In this document: positions 25,970 through 37,640 of the stretch, in pieces
Layout of the letters: each line of letters begins with the position of its first letter
How positions within the stretch are numbered: position 1 is the stretch's first letter
Origin: Colletes latitarsis
Lineage: Eukaryota > Arthropoda > Insecta > Hymenoptera > Colletidae
Assembly: GCF_051014445.1 (NCBI RefSeq)
Contig: NC_135141.1
Location: 29,349,422-29,413,421 of the forward strand
DNA: 64,000 nucleotides
Reading direction: 5' to 3'
The notes under the pieces: generated by a model
The model's database searches: none
What the model was told of the DNA's origin: nothing
Seen by the model: the letters and a program-made list of their open reading frames with translations, nothing else
Made by a program: the position numbers and the translations under genes

Positions 25970-26105
25970 ATTAGGAATTTTTTTTCTCGGAAGTGCGTAG
26001 AATTTCGGGGGTATGTCTATTCACCAAAAATGATTGTAATTGACCCCAGCAACCGAAAATAATTTTTTCAGAACGATTTGAAATTTCTTTTCTTTCGTCG
26101 AAAAA
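25970..26105 (-). mobile_element. Internal fragment of the foldback element family
   Basis: On the minus strand this aligns with 15-135 of the left-edge element: TTTCAAATCGTTCTG, AAATTATTTTCGGTTG, GGTGAATAGACATACCCCCG and a terminal GAGAAAAAAAATTC. As at 19003-19053, homology ends at AATTC and no terminal arm is present. Confidence 0.8.
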
Positions 26106-28965
26106 TTTATCGTCTCCTCTATAAAATTGTGCAAAGCCCTCCCCCGCTTTCGATACCGCGAACCGTCTCGAATCGTTTCGACACGGAATTGCTAGGAATT
26201 CCAGGATCGACGCGACCCGATAGGCTCGTTTCCACGGTTCGTCGTCGCGGCTCGATAACCTCTGCGACCACACCCACGCGTCGGGCCACGCCGGGCAATT
26301 ATCGTCCCCCTCGACGTGGCTTTCCAGCTGACCTTGACCGTGAGAGCGTCGCGTTCGAGGCTAGAAGCGTACGGCACGGCGTTACCGGAAGTGCGGGTGA
26401 CACGCTGCACTGGAATGGAGCGGAGCACGCGCGTTTCTACCCGCCACGCGGCGGTCAGCCTTGGTTCGCTCGGTCAAGCAATCTTGCGTGGAATCTGGCG
26501 AACGGTCCGTTCGAAAACGATGTACCAGTTAGATAGGGGGCCGACGGTCTAGCGGTTTCTTTTTTTCGAAGCATTATGGACTAGGCAAGCGCGTGCCAGC
26601 ACGACCGAATAAAGCCCGGTACACACTCGTGCTCGTTGTCGCCAAGTCGTAAGCGCCGTGAAAAACCCTCCACGTTTATTGTGCAGAACATTGAAACTAC
26701 AGTCTAGGAATCTTGAAAATTTTAAGGGTCGATACTGGTCGAGACGCTTCTATGTTCCAGCCTATAAGTCGTTGTAAGACATTGTGAGCATGCATCAGCC
26801 GACGAATAACGTGGTCGTAGGATTCAGAACCGGATTAGCTACATTTTCAGGGACGAGGAATTACATGAAAAGTGTAACATTGTTCGATAAGTGTCCCAGC
26901 AACGAGTCCGAGTGTACGCTAGGCTTAACAGGGACCGCTAGCCCGCCGTATGGTCCGCGACGAGCCTCGTCACCGCGGCTGTCGTCGTCGTGCATCGCCT
27001 CGCCAACGTTTCCAGGAAACTAGGTAAATGGATCTGGATCATTGGAGCGAGTTATCGCGAAGGAGCGCCTCGCGTCGCGGCCAAGGATCGACGTCCTAGA
27101 TGCGGAGAGCTTGGAAGGTTGTCGCGCCGGCCTCCACTGGCCTTTTACGGACGTATAACTATGTAAAACAGGCGTGTAAAACCAGTGGCACTATCCATCA
27201 GATTTTTCAACCCGATTATTACCCATTTCTAATTGTGAATTCTTGTCTCGACGCTCCGATAACTTTGTACCTTGTTGATTCGATATCCCCGAGGCTCGTG
27301 GCACCAAAACCTCGCTCAAAGTCTAACGGGTGCACAGATTTGAGAAAAATTATGTTTAATAAGCCGTTTCGTTTCCAGAGAGGGTACCGTAAGCCTCGGG
27401 TAACACGGAAGAATCGATGACGTGTTAACTGTTACGACGAGAATCTTAGCCACGCGTTAAAATTACTGGCGTACGGCGAGCGTTCGACGTTAATTGCTAG
27501 GAGGTTTGATTTAGATATCGTTGGGAAACGGGGGAACTGTTGCTTTTCAGAATCGTGGAAGGCGCGAAGGGGTTTTGACGCGGCCGTCAGCCGGCAGCCG
27601 CATCCTCGCGTTATCCATCGCGGACTCTGTAATTTCCCCTTCAGTTTCGTTTAATGCGTTCCTTAATGTCCACGGAATAGGTAGTCGGTTATTACGTTTT
27701 AAGAGCGAACGCTTCGGTTTAATTGACGCAAATCATAAGAATTACACGCGTCTAGGTACGATTCATTATTTTTGTAAATTTACTTCCGCGCTCACCTCGA
27801 CGGCTGTCCGAACGCATTGACCGATAATGACGCACAATTAATAGCGGTAATAGGTACAAATTAAGACCATGATTATGAAGTCGTGCTGCGTATCGATTTT
27901 TTACTAGCACGAGAAGTGTGTTATTATATGCAGTTATCGGCAAACGTACGATAATTATGTAGTTACGTTTGCCTAGGCATCGCGATGATTCCGCGATGAG
28001 AATCGCCGTTGCACGAAAAGTTGTATTGTAGTTCCACATCTGCACCTTGAATGATTTTCTATTTCAACGGAAGCGCCTCTAACGCAACGTTAATGGTACA
28101 AGCACAAATGCAAAAAATCTTTTCACTCAGTTTTCTAAGTATTTATAAGCCACGCTATCCCAAGACGATCGAGGAAACCGGTTCGATGATTGAATCGCGT
28201 TGATCTATCTACTAAGCAGTTTTGTTCCCATAAACGATCTATTCCACGGCTTGATTGCTAAAAAAACACAGACTTTACGCGTTCTCTTCGAGAAATCGTT
28301 TCCTTGCTGGCGATCCCGCGGGACTGTCGAAATTGGATCTCACGACGCTCCCTGTTCGTTTCCCGGGGGTCAGGTCGATATTTCATCGCCACCAGTGTGA
28401 CTTGATCCGTGAAATACGGGAACGTAACACCGTAACCCGTTCGAATAGGCGATATGCTTCATAGAGAGCTGCCCTTGCCGCGTCCCCGATCGCAGAATTT
28501 ACAAGCTGCTCCGACCGTCTTCATCGCGGCCAGCCGCATGCCTCGTTAATCCGCGTATACACACGGCCTACTCGTATGCATCGCGGTAAATGGATCGGTT
28601 ACAAGACTTTCTTCTGGGTGCACTACCGTGTCGCGGGACCCGCGGGGATAAAATCGACCGATACCCGAGCCAGCGAGCCGGTGCTTTTTCCCATCGGCCT
28701 ATCGGCGATGTTATCTCCGCGGCCGACTGTTCAACAAGACAAAGAGACCTGATTAATCTCCGGCTTGACCCACGTGCCGACCGGATGCGGCGTAACCGGG
28801 ATGCAAGGTAACGGTTTCGCCGATCCGCGCCGGAGAAACCTGGCTCCCTAGCGGAACAGGCGCCGCGACGCATACTAGGACGAAACCAGCGAATACCTCG
28901 ACCATTGCCTTAAGGGGCAAACTACTATGATGGATTGAACATATTATTTTTTATCTCTTTTCAAT
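26106..28965. other. CpG-dense non-coding stretch
   Basis: Overlapping frames on both strands at 26078-26552 (up to 152 codons) and 28568-28873 are arginine/serine-rich products of GC-rich DNA; none shows a known domain. A short hairpin CGCGGG a CCCGCG lies at 28632-28644. Confidence 0.45.
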
Positions 28966-29946
28966 GCTTGGGGATTCTAAGAATGACCCCGTAAAATATT
29001 CATGTAAAAGTCGCAAAAATAACTAATTTACGGAAGATTTAGTAGATGTAGAGCATGTAATATGCGTAACGATGAAAACTAGCTGCTCTTTATTTCGGGA
29101 CATTCATTAGAAACTCTTATTATTTTTGCTGTGGTAAAGGTTTCATATGAATGGGAAGTTATGATCGAGATAGCTATGTTTCCCTCCTTAGACACAATTA
29201 TATCTGCTTCGAAATCGACATAAATATTACTGATATAACTATAATATTATTTCCTGCTTCCTTCTTCTTTATTATTCTGTATCCAATCGACGTAGCATGT
29301 GGGACAACAAATGTGGGAAAACAATAACAAAAGTTTATATTAACACGTACCCTGTTCGACCTAGTATCTTAAGTTACTTTAAGTTACGTTTAAGTTACTA
29401 AGTTCTTCTCGAACACATTGTACCTACCTTGGCAATAGGTATTCAAGATGACTTCCTTGCATCCAAACACAAGTCTGGAAACGTCTCATCATTGGCTGTC
29501 TCGGTGCTCTTTCTTCTTCTATGTTACTTTCGTTTGCTCCCTTAGAATGGCACAATATAGTTAAAAATATCAGAATTTTACGGACAGTACCCCTAAAATC
29601 TAACTTAGTACCGGACAGTAGCGATATCTTTAAAGTGTGATCAAGTTTCGCCATATTCTAATCACGCGTACATAGCTAAAAAAATCAGCTGATCGTTGCG
29701 TCTAATTAGATGCTAGTGTATTGTACAAATTATAAACTAATACCTAATGATCTGTTCAAATTCTATATCAAAGTTTGACCAAAGTTTCAATTAACTATTA
29801 TAACAATATTATTTGTTTTGTAACTTTATATTCATTCCTAATATTGCTAAATTATAAATAAAACAGTATAGAAGGCATAAAATATTATATCTTTCTAATA
29901 ATTTAAAAAAACCGTAAGTGCCCGGAACAAGGGAAACTCCCCTCAC
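28966..29946. other. AT-rich, relatively CpG-poor stretch
   Basis: Composition shifts clearly: long A/T runs and visibly fewer CpG than the flanks. It contains the short tandem repeat at 29369-29405. No gene recognised. Confidence 0.5.
29369..29405 (+). repeat. TTAAGTTAC tandem repeat
   Basis: Three consecutive near-copies of a 10-11-bp unit (TTAAGTTACT, TTAAGTTACG, TTAAGTTACT) with a partial fourth. Confidence 0.8.
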
Positions 29947-30024
29947 TAATGGTTCTATATTAACGTGTATGTACCAACCTACAGAGTACTTGGAAAGATC
30001 AACAGGAGCCAATTTTCTCCCATC
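29947..30024 (-). other. Exon-like minus-strand open segment, unrecognised
   Basis: On the minus strand a frame is open from 30096 to 29809 with no ATG near its start. Within it, an acceptor-like CTACCACCGACAG precedes a 78-bp segment (26 codons, phase 0 at both ends) that ends before GTGAGG, a fair donor. The segment reads like ordinary protein (it begins DGRKLAPVDLSKYS) and lies at the edge of a CpG-poor patch, and hymenopteran coding exons are often CpG-poor. I know no family that matches. It may well be chance; a true exon would need partners elsewhere. Confidence 0.15.
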
Positions 30025-31126
30025 CTGTCGGTGGTAGGTTAAGAATACGTCCTCGTCCCGTATCGTGGTCGAATCGAAGCAATTCGGAAAATCCGGTTAA
30101 GCGTTCTCCGAAATTTTCGTCGACACGGGGCTCATCGGGGATGCGTCTGACGTGCCGGAATATAGGGATTCCTGGTCTGTCCGAAACGAGAATTCCGTGA
30201 ATTACGTCTAGAATCAGAGCTACTCAGAAAGATGCTCGTGGAATACCAATGACGGGGGACGTGCTTACCCCGTGCGCCAACCAACTATGCTGTCGTGCAC
30301 CGATAAAAGGGGCTTTCCTCGGGATCGTGGCCTCCATTGTTGTACCGTGGATCCACTTTTAAGGCCAAGCGCACATTTACAATGAGCGCAGCGCAACACG
30401 CTTCGCGTTGCACATGTCGACGCGCGAGTTCCTCTGCTTTCGACGCCCTCTACAAATTTCATTATCGTTACACAAGATTCATTTTTTAATCCACCCCTCG
30501 CCTGACGATTTACTTTGAAATTAGTTGGAAAGCAACGGAACAGTTACAAAGAAAACTATCAAAAATTGATCTCTGTCGAGAGTTACTCCTTCTTGTCATA
30601 TTCATCCCGTATATGCGCCACGAGTCTGACTCGATATAAGATACGAAGCGTTTTCTTGGGATCCGAGAATGGCGGGTCTACCCGCACAGTTAAATAGTAA
30701 AAGAGGCGTTAATACGGTCGCAAGAGGAAACGTTCTACGAACCCAGACGCAAAGACAATCGATGAAAAGGTTTCCCAGCGCTGTTTGCCAGCGCGAACGC
30801 GCGCGCACGATCCCGTCGTTAATTAAGATTCAGGGAACGAACAGTTTCGCGATCGGTAGCCGCGGTGTAAATTTAATTACGATAAGCCCCGGCGTAGTGC
30901 GCGCGATGTTTATCTGACTAAATAAATCCCCGTTAACTGGATTTATTAATCAGCCACGCACATACAACGCCGACGACCGTTATCCGGTCTCTCCTCGTTG
31001 TACGTGCAACGCCGGCGCGCCACCGCAAAACCGCAGAAAATAATTGTCGTTTTTGTCAATATTTATGCGACCCATCGACGGACATCGAAATAATTGCGCC
31101 GCTCATTATCGGCAATCGTGTTTCGC
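30025..31126. other. Non-coding stretch, nothing recognised
   Basis: Short overlapping frames without domains. CpG density returns to the window's normal level from about 30200. Confidence 0.5.
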
Positions 31127-31201
31127 CGGGCAGGAACGCGAAGTCACGAGGAAGATCCTCGCGTGCTCGCGCGGAACGATCTTCGTGACTTCGACGACCC
31201 G
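31127..31201. ncRNA. Candidate structured RNA hairpin
   Basis: A 75-nt segment can fold into one arm: CGGG/CCCG at the base (31127-31130 with 31198-31201), then CGAAGTCACG/CGTGACTTCG (31139-31148 with 31184-31193), a 3-base bulge, AAGATC/GATCTT (31152-31157 with 31178-31183), and a 20-base apical loop that itself contains a CGCG pair. Length and layout are compatible with a microRNA precursor or another structured RNA. It matches no microRNA seed I remember, and transcription is unproven. Confidence 0.25.
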
Positions 31202-32159
31202 CGCGGGAATCCGACGAAAGTACCTGCGTCCTTTGCAAGGATGTTGCCACCAGGAAGTTTTCGGACAGCAGGTGAACGAATTCTACGAACCGGCACTAGA
31301 ATATCGCGACTAACTGTGGCTCCTCCAACGATCGTTGCCTCTCTAGTTAATTTCGGTCACGATTCTTCGAACCTACGTGACTAGGTGTCTAAAAGTTTAG
31401 GTATTTTGGGTTATCGGTTCCAACCTTTTGCTAGTCTCTTACAGTAAATAGAATACCAAGTGTAATATTCTAACGAGAGATCAAGAGATTATTCTACGAG
31501 CCTCAAGGAATTGCGAAAGTACGATTATTTCGTAGAAAATATGAAAGTTATAAAAAAAGAGCTGTACAGAGCAAAAATGCAAAATTCAAACGTTGTGGAT
31601 AAAAATACATGAACTACGAACGGCCCGTATCTCAAAAGTGAGGATTAGAATCGTTGCGAATATTCCCTGTGAGGGATTATAAACTTAAACGAAAATGGTC
31701 GAGAGTCGTTTTAGCTTTACTAAAATTGTTATCCTCGGCTTCTAATTAAAGCAGAATCGATTGAGAATTCATTTCCAACCCATTCCCGGTCGAGCATTAA
31801 ATTCACGACGGTGAAAAAAGTGAAACCAATAAGAGGAGCTGATAAAAGCTTTCTGATGTAATCCGTGTCCTAAAAAATTATACGCTAAAAATAATTGAAA
31901 GGATACCGATACCGATGATTCTAAATCATATATTTAAGGCCAGAAGAATTTAACAATTCTGACTACGATTCAGATATTCTGACCACGAAGCGAAATACCA
32001 TTTAGCTCGACGAAATCCGGGCCCAAACGATAGGCGTCAACGCGCGGTAAACAGACCAGACTGATACTAACCTGCTTTGTAACAGAGGTTGTAAGAATCG
32101 TGACCGACTCTTGTGGCGTACTGATAGGAACTAAAACTCAATCGCGATCGTGATTTGCT
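31202..32159. other. Non-coding stretch, nothing recognised
   Basis: AT-rich from about 31400. No frame of 60 codons lies wholly between 31384 and 32155. No repeat or structured motif seen. Confidence 0.55.
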
Positions 32160-32262
32160 GCGAGCCTGGCTCGTGATGTTTACGTTTGAGCTGACTTTCT
32201 GTTCGCGAGTCTGGCTCGTGATATTTATGTTTGGGCAAAATCTTTGTCACAAGTCAGACTCG
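32160..32262 (+). repeat. 45-bp minisatellite, about 2.3 units
   Basis: Units start at 32160, 32205 and (partial) 32249: GCGAGCCTGGCTCGTGAT, GCGAGTCTGGCTCGTGAT, ACAAGTCAGACTCG. The second halves are more diverged (TTTACGTTTGAG against TTTATGTTTGGG). The 88-codon plus frame at 32155-32421 is a by-product of this repeat. Confidence 0.8.
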
Positions 32263-32478
32263 TTAAAATACGGGAAGGAGTTAAAGATGGAAACACAATT
32301 TCTTCCGAACTTCCGAGTAAAATCATGTATAGAAAGCACATTAGTGTCGCGTCAGTTTACGTGGTTTCACATAAATTTGCAAGGATTTCGCATTTGTTTC
32401 GAGCAGTTGGCTCACGGTTAAAAGCATGTTTCCACAGAATATGAGAGACGCGCGAGGCGTGAGCTGATTTGCATGGCA

Positions 32479-32560
32479 ATATAATTGTCACGCAACGTGC
32501 AGTCAGTGTTTCGAGCAGTTTAAAAACAACTGCAAACTTGTGTGACGTGACAATAATATG
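32479..32560. repeat. Short inverted repeat
   Basis: ATATAATTGTCACG (32479-32492) and CGTGACAATAATAT (32546-32559) are inverted copies with one mismatch, separated by 53 bp. The 12-mer TGTTTCGAGCAG also occurs twice nearby (32397 and 32508 regions). Probably a decayed element. Confidence 0.5.
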
Positions 32561-33599
32561 TTTCCACCTCGATCCTCGAATAGACTTTCATTATATCTTT
32601 GTTAATTTGATGGTAAGATCAAGACTCGCGTTTGGTAAAACGAACGAACAAGTAGATCGTTATATTAAACTCGATTCAAGTTTCATTTGCGATAACACAA
32701 ATTTAATTTACGAAATTATAAGTATTTTTCAGCGAGCGAAATAAGAAAAGATCTCAGAACTGACTTCAGAACCGAATAAAAGCAGAAGTAAAACCAGTTT
32801 CGGTAGCGACGGTAAAAGGTCGACTTTTAGAAGATGGCCGCCGTGGTTATCTGGCTGTCGCAAGTTATTATCAAGGCTGCAAAATAAAACGAAAAGTCTT
32901 CGGTCGAAACGTTAGAAGAACGAGAAAAAGTCTTTCGATCCCAGTAATTCAAATTTAAAGCGTTTGATAATTGTGTCCCGTGTTTTATGCATATTCTGCC
33001 AAGAGCAAACTCGGGTATTCGTTTTGTATCGACGGATAAATCAAGTTGACGAATGAACGAAATGGTTTCCCCGAGCGAACCGGGAATGGAAATACGCGAA
33101 AAAATGTTAAGAATTTCGGTGGCGGTATTCGAGGAGGGTCCTTCCGCCAAAATGCGCAATCCCGGGCAAATTGAAGCAATCTTGGTGGAATACCATCGGA
33201 TAGGAGAGGGCGAGGGATCGGGAGGAGTGACGGCGCGCGTCCCAGCGTTTTTCTGATCGCGGCATCCGTGGGGGCCGCGTGTTCTCAGCCGAGAAAGAAG
33301 ACGTACGAGGCGCTGGCGATCCTGTCTAATTGTGAGGGGTCCGTCGCGCGACAGATGCCATGAAGAGGCGCCTGAGTCTGTTTTCTGGGAAGGAGGAGCC
33401 CTCGATTCCGCCTGGCCACCGGTCGGGACCCGACGTCGACGGACGAGCACAGCTACGGGCAAAAGGAACTTCGATATTTATAGTGCCGTGGGTCGGGAGA
33501 CCCGCAAAAACTCCCAGCGATTCGCAGTCCTGAAATAACAGGTTACCGCGAGCGACCAGGCTGTCGGGAGACCAAGGGGGAAAGGACGGTGCGTAAGAA
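32561..33599. other. Non-coding stretch with a long unrecognised frame
   Basis: A 211-codon minus-strand frame (32827-33462) is among the longest in the window, but its arginine/proline-rich start and lack of any familiar motif suggest GC-driven openness. AAGATGGCCGCC at 32831-32842 is a YY1/Pho-like string. Confidence 0.4.
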
Positions 33600-33805
33600 C
33601 CCTGAAGAGGACGATGAGGACGCGGGACGGGAGGAAAATGAAGAAGGGAAGACTCGAAGACTGTGGAGGAAGACGAAGGGAAAGGCGAAGAATGTGGAAG
33701 ACGACGAAGGGAAAGGTGAGAAAGGTAGAAGAAGAGAACGAAGTAGAGAAACAAGAGAAGCAGGATGAGCAAAGAAAAGGGTGGTGGAGGGAGAGTGGTT
33801 TGGCC
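33600..33805 (+). repeat. Purine-rich tract with a 31-bp tandem duplication
   Basis: The plus strand is overwhelmingly A and G for about 200 bp. Within it two 31-bp units start at 33662 and 33693 (TGTGGAGGAAGACGAAGGGA and TGTGGAAGACGACGAAGGGA, each followed by AAGG). Minus-strand frames of leucine and serine across it are artefacts. Confidence 0.7.
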
Positions 33806-33888
33806 TGTGGAAGGAGCCGGGTTTCTATTTATACCGCGTCACCGTGGATCAAAGATCCTGCGAGTACGTTGGACCGCGTCAAGAAGCC

Positions 33889-33906
33889 TCTTCTTCTTCT
33901 TCTTCA
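33889..33906. repeat. TTC microsatellite
   Basis: Five to six TTC triplets, pyrimidine strand up, immediately after the purine tract. Confidence 0.75.
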
Positions 33907-35034
33907 TCCAGCAGACTTCTTCCTTTTCTATCGACGCTCGGCCGGTCTCTGTACGAATCTTCTTGGCTCCAATGTCTCCTCGAAAATTTGTTAAATGGGA
34001 TCGTTGGTATTCGACAAACGCTTCAGCCGGTTCTTCGACTTCTTCCTGGCCCCGCTTCGCCAGGCGCAGCGACGACCTTTGCGGTAATTCTTATTATCGC
34101 GGCACTTCCTGATAGCACTTTGTCGTCTTCTTTGCGGCCCCGTTGTCGTTTTTACCCGTGGCTCGGCCTTCTTCGCGACATGACGGATTAATGAGCGCGA
34201 CAGGTTTCGGCGGTTTGGTCCAGTCATGACTCGATACCGTTACCGACCATGCTTCTCTCTCGCCGTCCCTCTGGAAACCATGAAGTTTGCGGCAGGGAAT
34301 TAATTTATTCGATCGAGATCTCTAAATAAAATATTATTTACGTCGAAGCTCGTACTATACGCTCCGTATTCGTTCATCCACCGAACGTAACGTTTAAATT
34401 CCACCGATCGTCGGATCCTTACGTCTGAAATATCCCCCTTGCTTCGCCGAACCGCTTGTCAAAAGCAACCAGAGACCAAACTCGACATCTATCGCGATCC
34501 ATTCATCTCCGATTCCGTGTCTCAATCCACGGAGGTCTCCGCGGAGCCTTCATCTCGCGCCCGTCAAAACTATACGGCAATAAGTCTCTGAAAATCACGG
34601 CAGCTGCGCGCCGGTGCACCGAGCCATTCGTCTTTCACTCACGAGCAGCCACGGTTGCCCCGCGGTCATTGTGTGCAAATAACGACAAACCACTTGTTTC
34701 TTTGGATCGTGCCGCGGCCGTTCGATCGCCTCGCGCAGCCAATCGTGCCCCTCGTTAACAGTTCCTTCCGATTTTGCGCTTCTATTAACAGAATCTAAAG
34801 GAGAAACGCCGCGTCAGATCGCTCGTTCCTCCGCCCAGCCGACCATTCCCCTCGCTTTTCACGATTTATCGCTGATGCTGCCAATCGAGTCGTTGCTCCC
34901 TTCGATTTGTCCATGTTATTCGCAAAACTGGAAACGCAACGAATGTATACGCTACACGAGGACTTCGGATTTACTCTAAAATCTATCTACGTCTAAGTTT
35001 CCAACTTCATTTTACGACTCATTGATAGATAAGG
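33907..35034. other. Non-coding stretch, nothing recognised
   Basis: Frames at 33765-34227 overlap on both strands without domains. No structured element seen. Confidence 0.5.
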
Positions 35035-35036
35035 TA

Positions 35037-35414
35037 TACAGCGTGTTCGGCCACTCTTGGAAAAAATTTTAATGGGGAATTCTGGAGGCCAAAATAAGAC
35101 GAAAACCAAGAATACCAATTTGTTGATGCAGGCTTCGTTAAAAAGTTATTAACAATTAAATTAAAAAATTTCAAATCGTTTTGGAAAAATTATTTTCGGT
35201 TGTGGGGGTCAATTACAATTATTTTTGGTGAATAGACATACTCCCGAAATCCTATCCACTTTCTAGAAAAAAATTCAGTACTGGCGGAACTTTAAACGTT
35301 AATAACTTCTTAACGAAGCCACCATCAACAAATTGGTATTTTTGATTTTCGTCTTATTTTGGCCTCCAGAATCCCCCATTAATATTTTTCCCAGGGTTGG
35401 CCGAACACCCTGTA
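35037..35414 (+). mobile_element. Complete MITE-like foldback element with TA target duplication
   Basis: 378 bp with long terminal inverted arms of about 120 bp each (35037-35158 and about 35288-35414). The left end reads TACAGCGTGTTCGGCCA and the right end, reversed, TACAGGGTGTTCGGCCA. Flanking TA at 35035-35036 and 35415-35416 is the expected target duplication. The arms are estimated by eye at about 85-90% identical; each carries GGCCAAAATAAGACGAAAA and ACCAATTTGTTGATG. Between them is a roughly 130-bp module with GGTGAATAGACATAC. There is no coding capacity. TA target and CAGGGTGT-like ends suggest mobilisation by a Tc1/mariner-type transposase (inference). Confidence 0.85.
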
Positions 35415-35416
35415 TA

Positions 35417-37640
35417 AAAACAACGTTCCTCTGAGGGTAAGGACGAAGGTGTACTAAAATAGATCGAGGACTGATTGGAGCTGCTCAAAAAGAGAGATAT
35501 ATGGACCTGAAATACTCTGTCGAAGATAAAATTTGAAAACATTGTTTTATCGGAGAAGAAAGATATATGAGACGAAGTTAGAAAAAAGGGAAATGCGAGG
35601 GATAAGTTACGAGAAACGATAGAAAGTATTTGAGGGGAAAAAGCAGTCTAATTTATGGTCCCCGTGGACCGTCGATTGACGTCAGCAAACTGTCGAATTT
35701 GAAAAGTCGCTTGAAACATAGTCCTTTCATTTTTCGGGGACGTGTTCTTTCAAAAAGGTTAGCTGGTTATCTCAAAATAGGTAAAAGGACTTTTAGAAGA
35801 TACCAAGGATGTAATTCTTTGGTCTAAACATCCCGAAAAAGGTTACAACCTCTGGTTCCAACGTAAAAGATCGAGTTAAAGTTGGATATTGCCTAGAGAG
35901 TTGAGAAACTTTATATAAAACGATGAAGTGGGAAATATACGGTGGCTATAATTAAATGGTACGGCTACGTAATCATTATATTAATTGAAACCTAGTTGCT
36001 TCTCGTAATTGTTTCTAACTGTTATAAGAATATAACTTCGAGGTGTTCTGATTAACACTCTATCCAAACTAGGAGTCTATCCGCTTCAGCGTATTTTAAT
36101 CGACACTTCGAATTGAATTCTAACTGTGAAATTGATTGTTCCGTGTCTCGTGCTCGAAGCTTCATGCCCAGAAACATTTAAACTTGGTAACCTCAGTTTT
36201 TTTAACTCGATGCCCCATTACTTTAGAGTCGTTTATCGATATACCGATTTTGAAAGCACTCAAAGTTTTACACGGCTTAAATCGCTACGAAATAAATAAC
36301 TCGGTCGATAAATGAGTTAAGGAACGCACTCAATATCTTTTTCTCTTCGTCTGGTCCCTAGGTTACTAATGTGAAGCACAATAACGAGTTTAGGGAGGGT
36401 GGCCAAGTAACTGTTAGTCGCTACCTGAACAAAATCTGCCCGAAGGTCGACCGAATGGACAGAATGCTTGTCACGTTTCTGTTAGGGTCCAGCATCTTGG
36501 CCAATTTCGCGAATATCAGCTGAACTTGTTAACTGTTAAGATATTTCTCGACGGTAATTTCTAATAAAAATTGCAAAAACTTTACTCGATTCCCTATAAA
36601 GAGAAAAAAACATTTGTTTCTTTGGTACAAAGAACTAATATCCGCAGTTTTATCGTCAAAGAATAGTCTTGATCTAAAATAAATGTCTGCCCAGAGGTGA
36701 AAATAAATTTAACGCGTATGGTGAAATCGAGGGTCCGATGATGATCGAAGCGCCGAGAAAGGACATTTCGCCCTTCGTGTTGCGCTCTTCTGCTATTACC
36801 GAGGCGAAAATAAATTGTCAGAAGTGCAGTCGCCCGAGGGCACTCATTTCGCTTCGTAACAACGCGACGATGGAGGCGGAGCACCAGAGGAAACGCGACG
36901 TGTCGCGAAGCGGCGTCGCGCGTGTATGCATGCATGCGCGTGGAAGAAAAGTACGAAGAACCGTGGAAACCTTGTTCGTGGTTACAGTTAGCCCATTGTT
37001 AGCACCGCGGGCTACGTGTTAACACCTCGAACGCCCGCGAACTCGTTAACCGCTCGCCAAGGGGACCCACCAGCCACGGCCAATGTCACGTTCGCGCGAT
37101 TAGGAAACTCTAACGATTAGTCGAACGGAAGAGGTGCTCGTCGCGGTGTCGCGCTCGCGAATTCAACGTTGCTTCGTTAATCTTGCTCGTTGGATCGTGG
37201 GTTCGTGTAAAAACACTACGAAATTTTTCTACGCGACGCTTGTCGAATAAATACGTGTAAAATTATTATATCTATGAGCTCGATAAATTGTCCAAAGAAG
37301 TTGTCGTATCCTCTTATTGTTAGTCTTATTGTATGCGCGTAGACTGTACACGTTTCCCAGAGTTAGCGTAACCGGAGAAGATCGTATCGCGATATCGATC
37401 CCCAATGAAGACGAATCTAAATTAGACTCGATGGCGGTTCCGGTACATCCGATTAAATTCACGGCAGACAGAGATTACATCAGCAGCCATCTCGAGCACG
37501 GAAATTCCATTTCCAAGCGAGTCACTCCGATAGAGCGTCATCCGAGTAACTGTAGCTCACGGAGGAAACGTGTTAATGAACCTTCGACTGAGTTTTGACA
37601 CTCATGGTACCGTGACTGTCCGAGCAATCTGTCGTAATGA
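35417..37640. other. Non-coding stretch, nothing firm
   Basis: A single TATCGATA lies near 36234 and a run of TGCATGC around 36926-36936. Overlapping frames at 36594-37022 lack domains. Confidence 0.5.

Noticed and set aside
32827..33462. 211-codon minus-strand frame
   Set aside because: No recognisable motif, arginine/proline-biased start in GC-rich DNA, no splice or promoter support.
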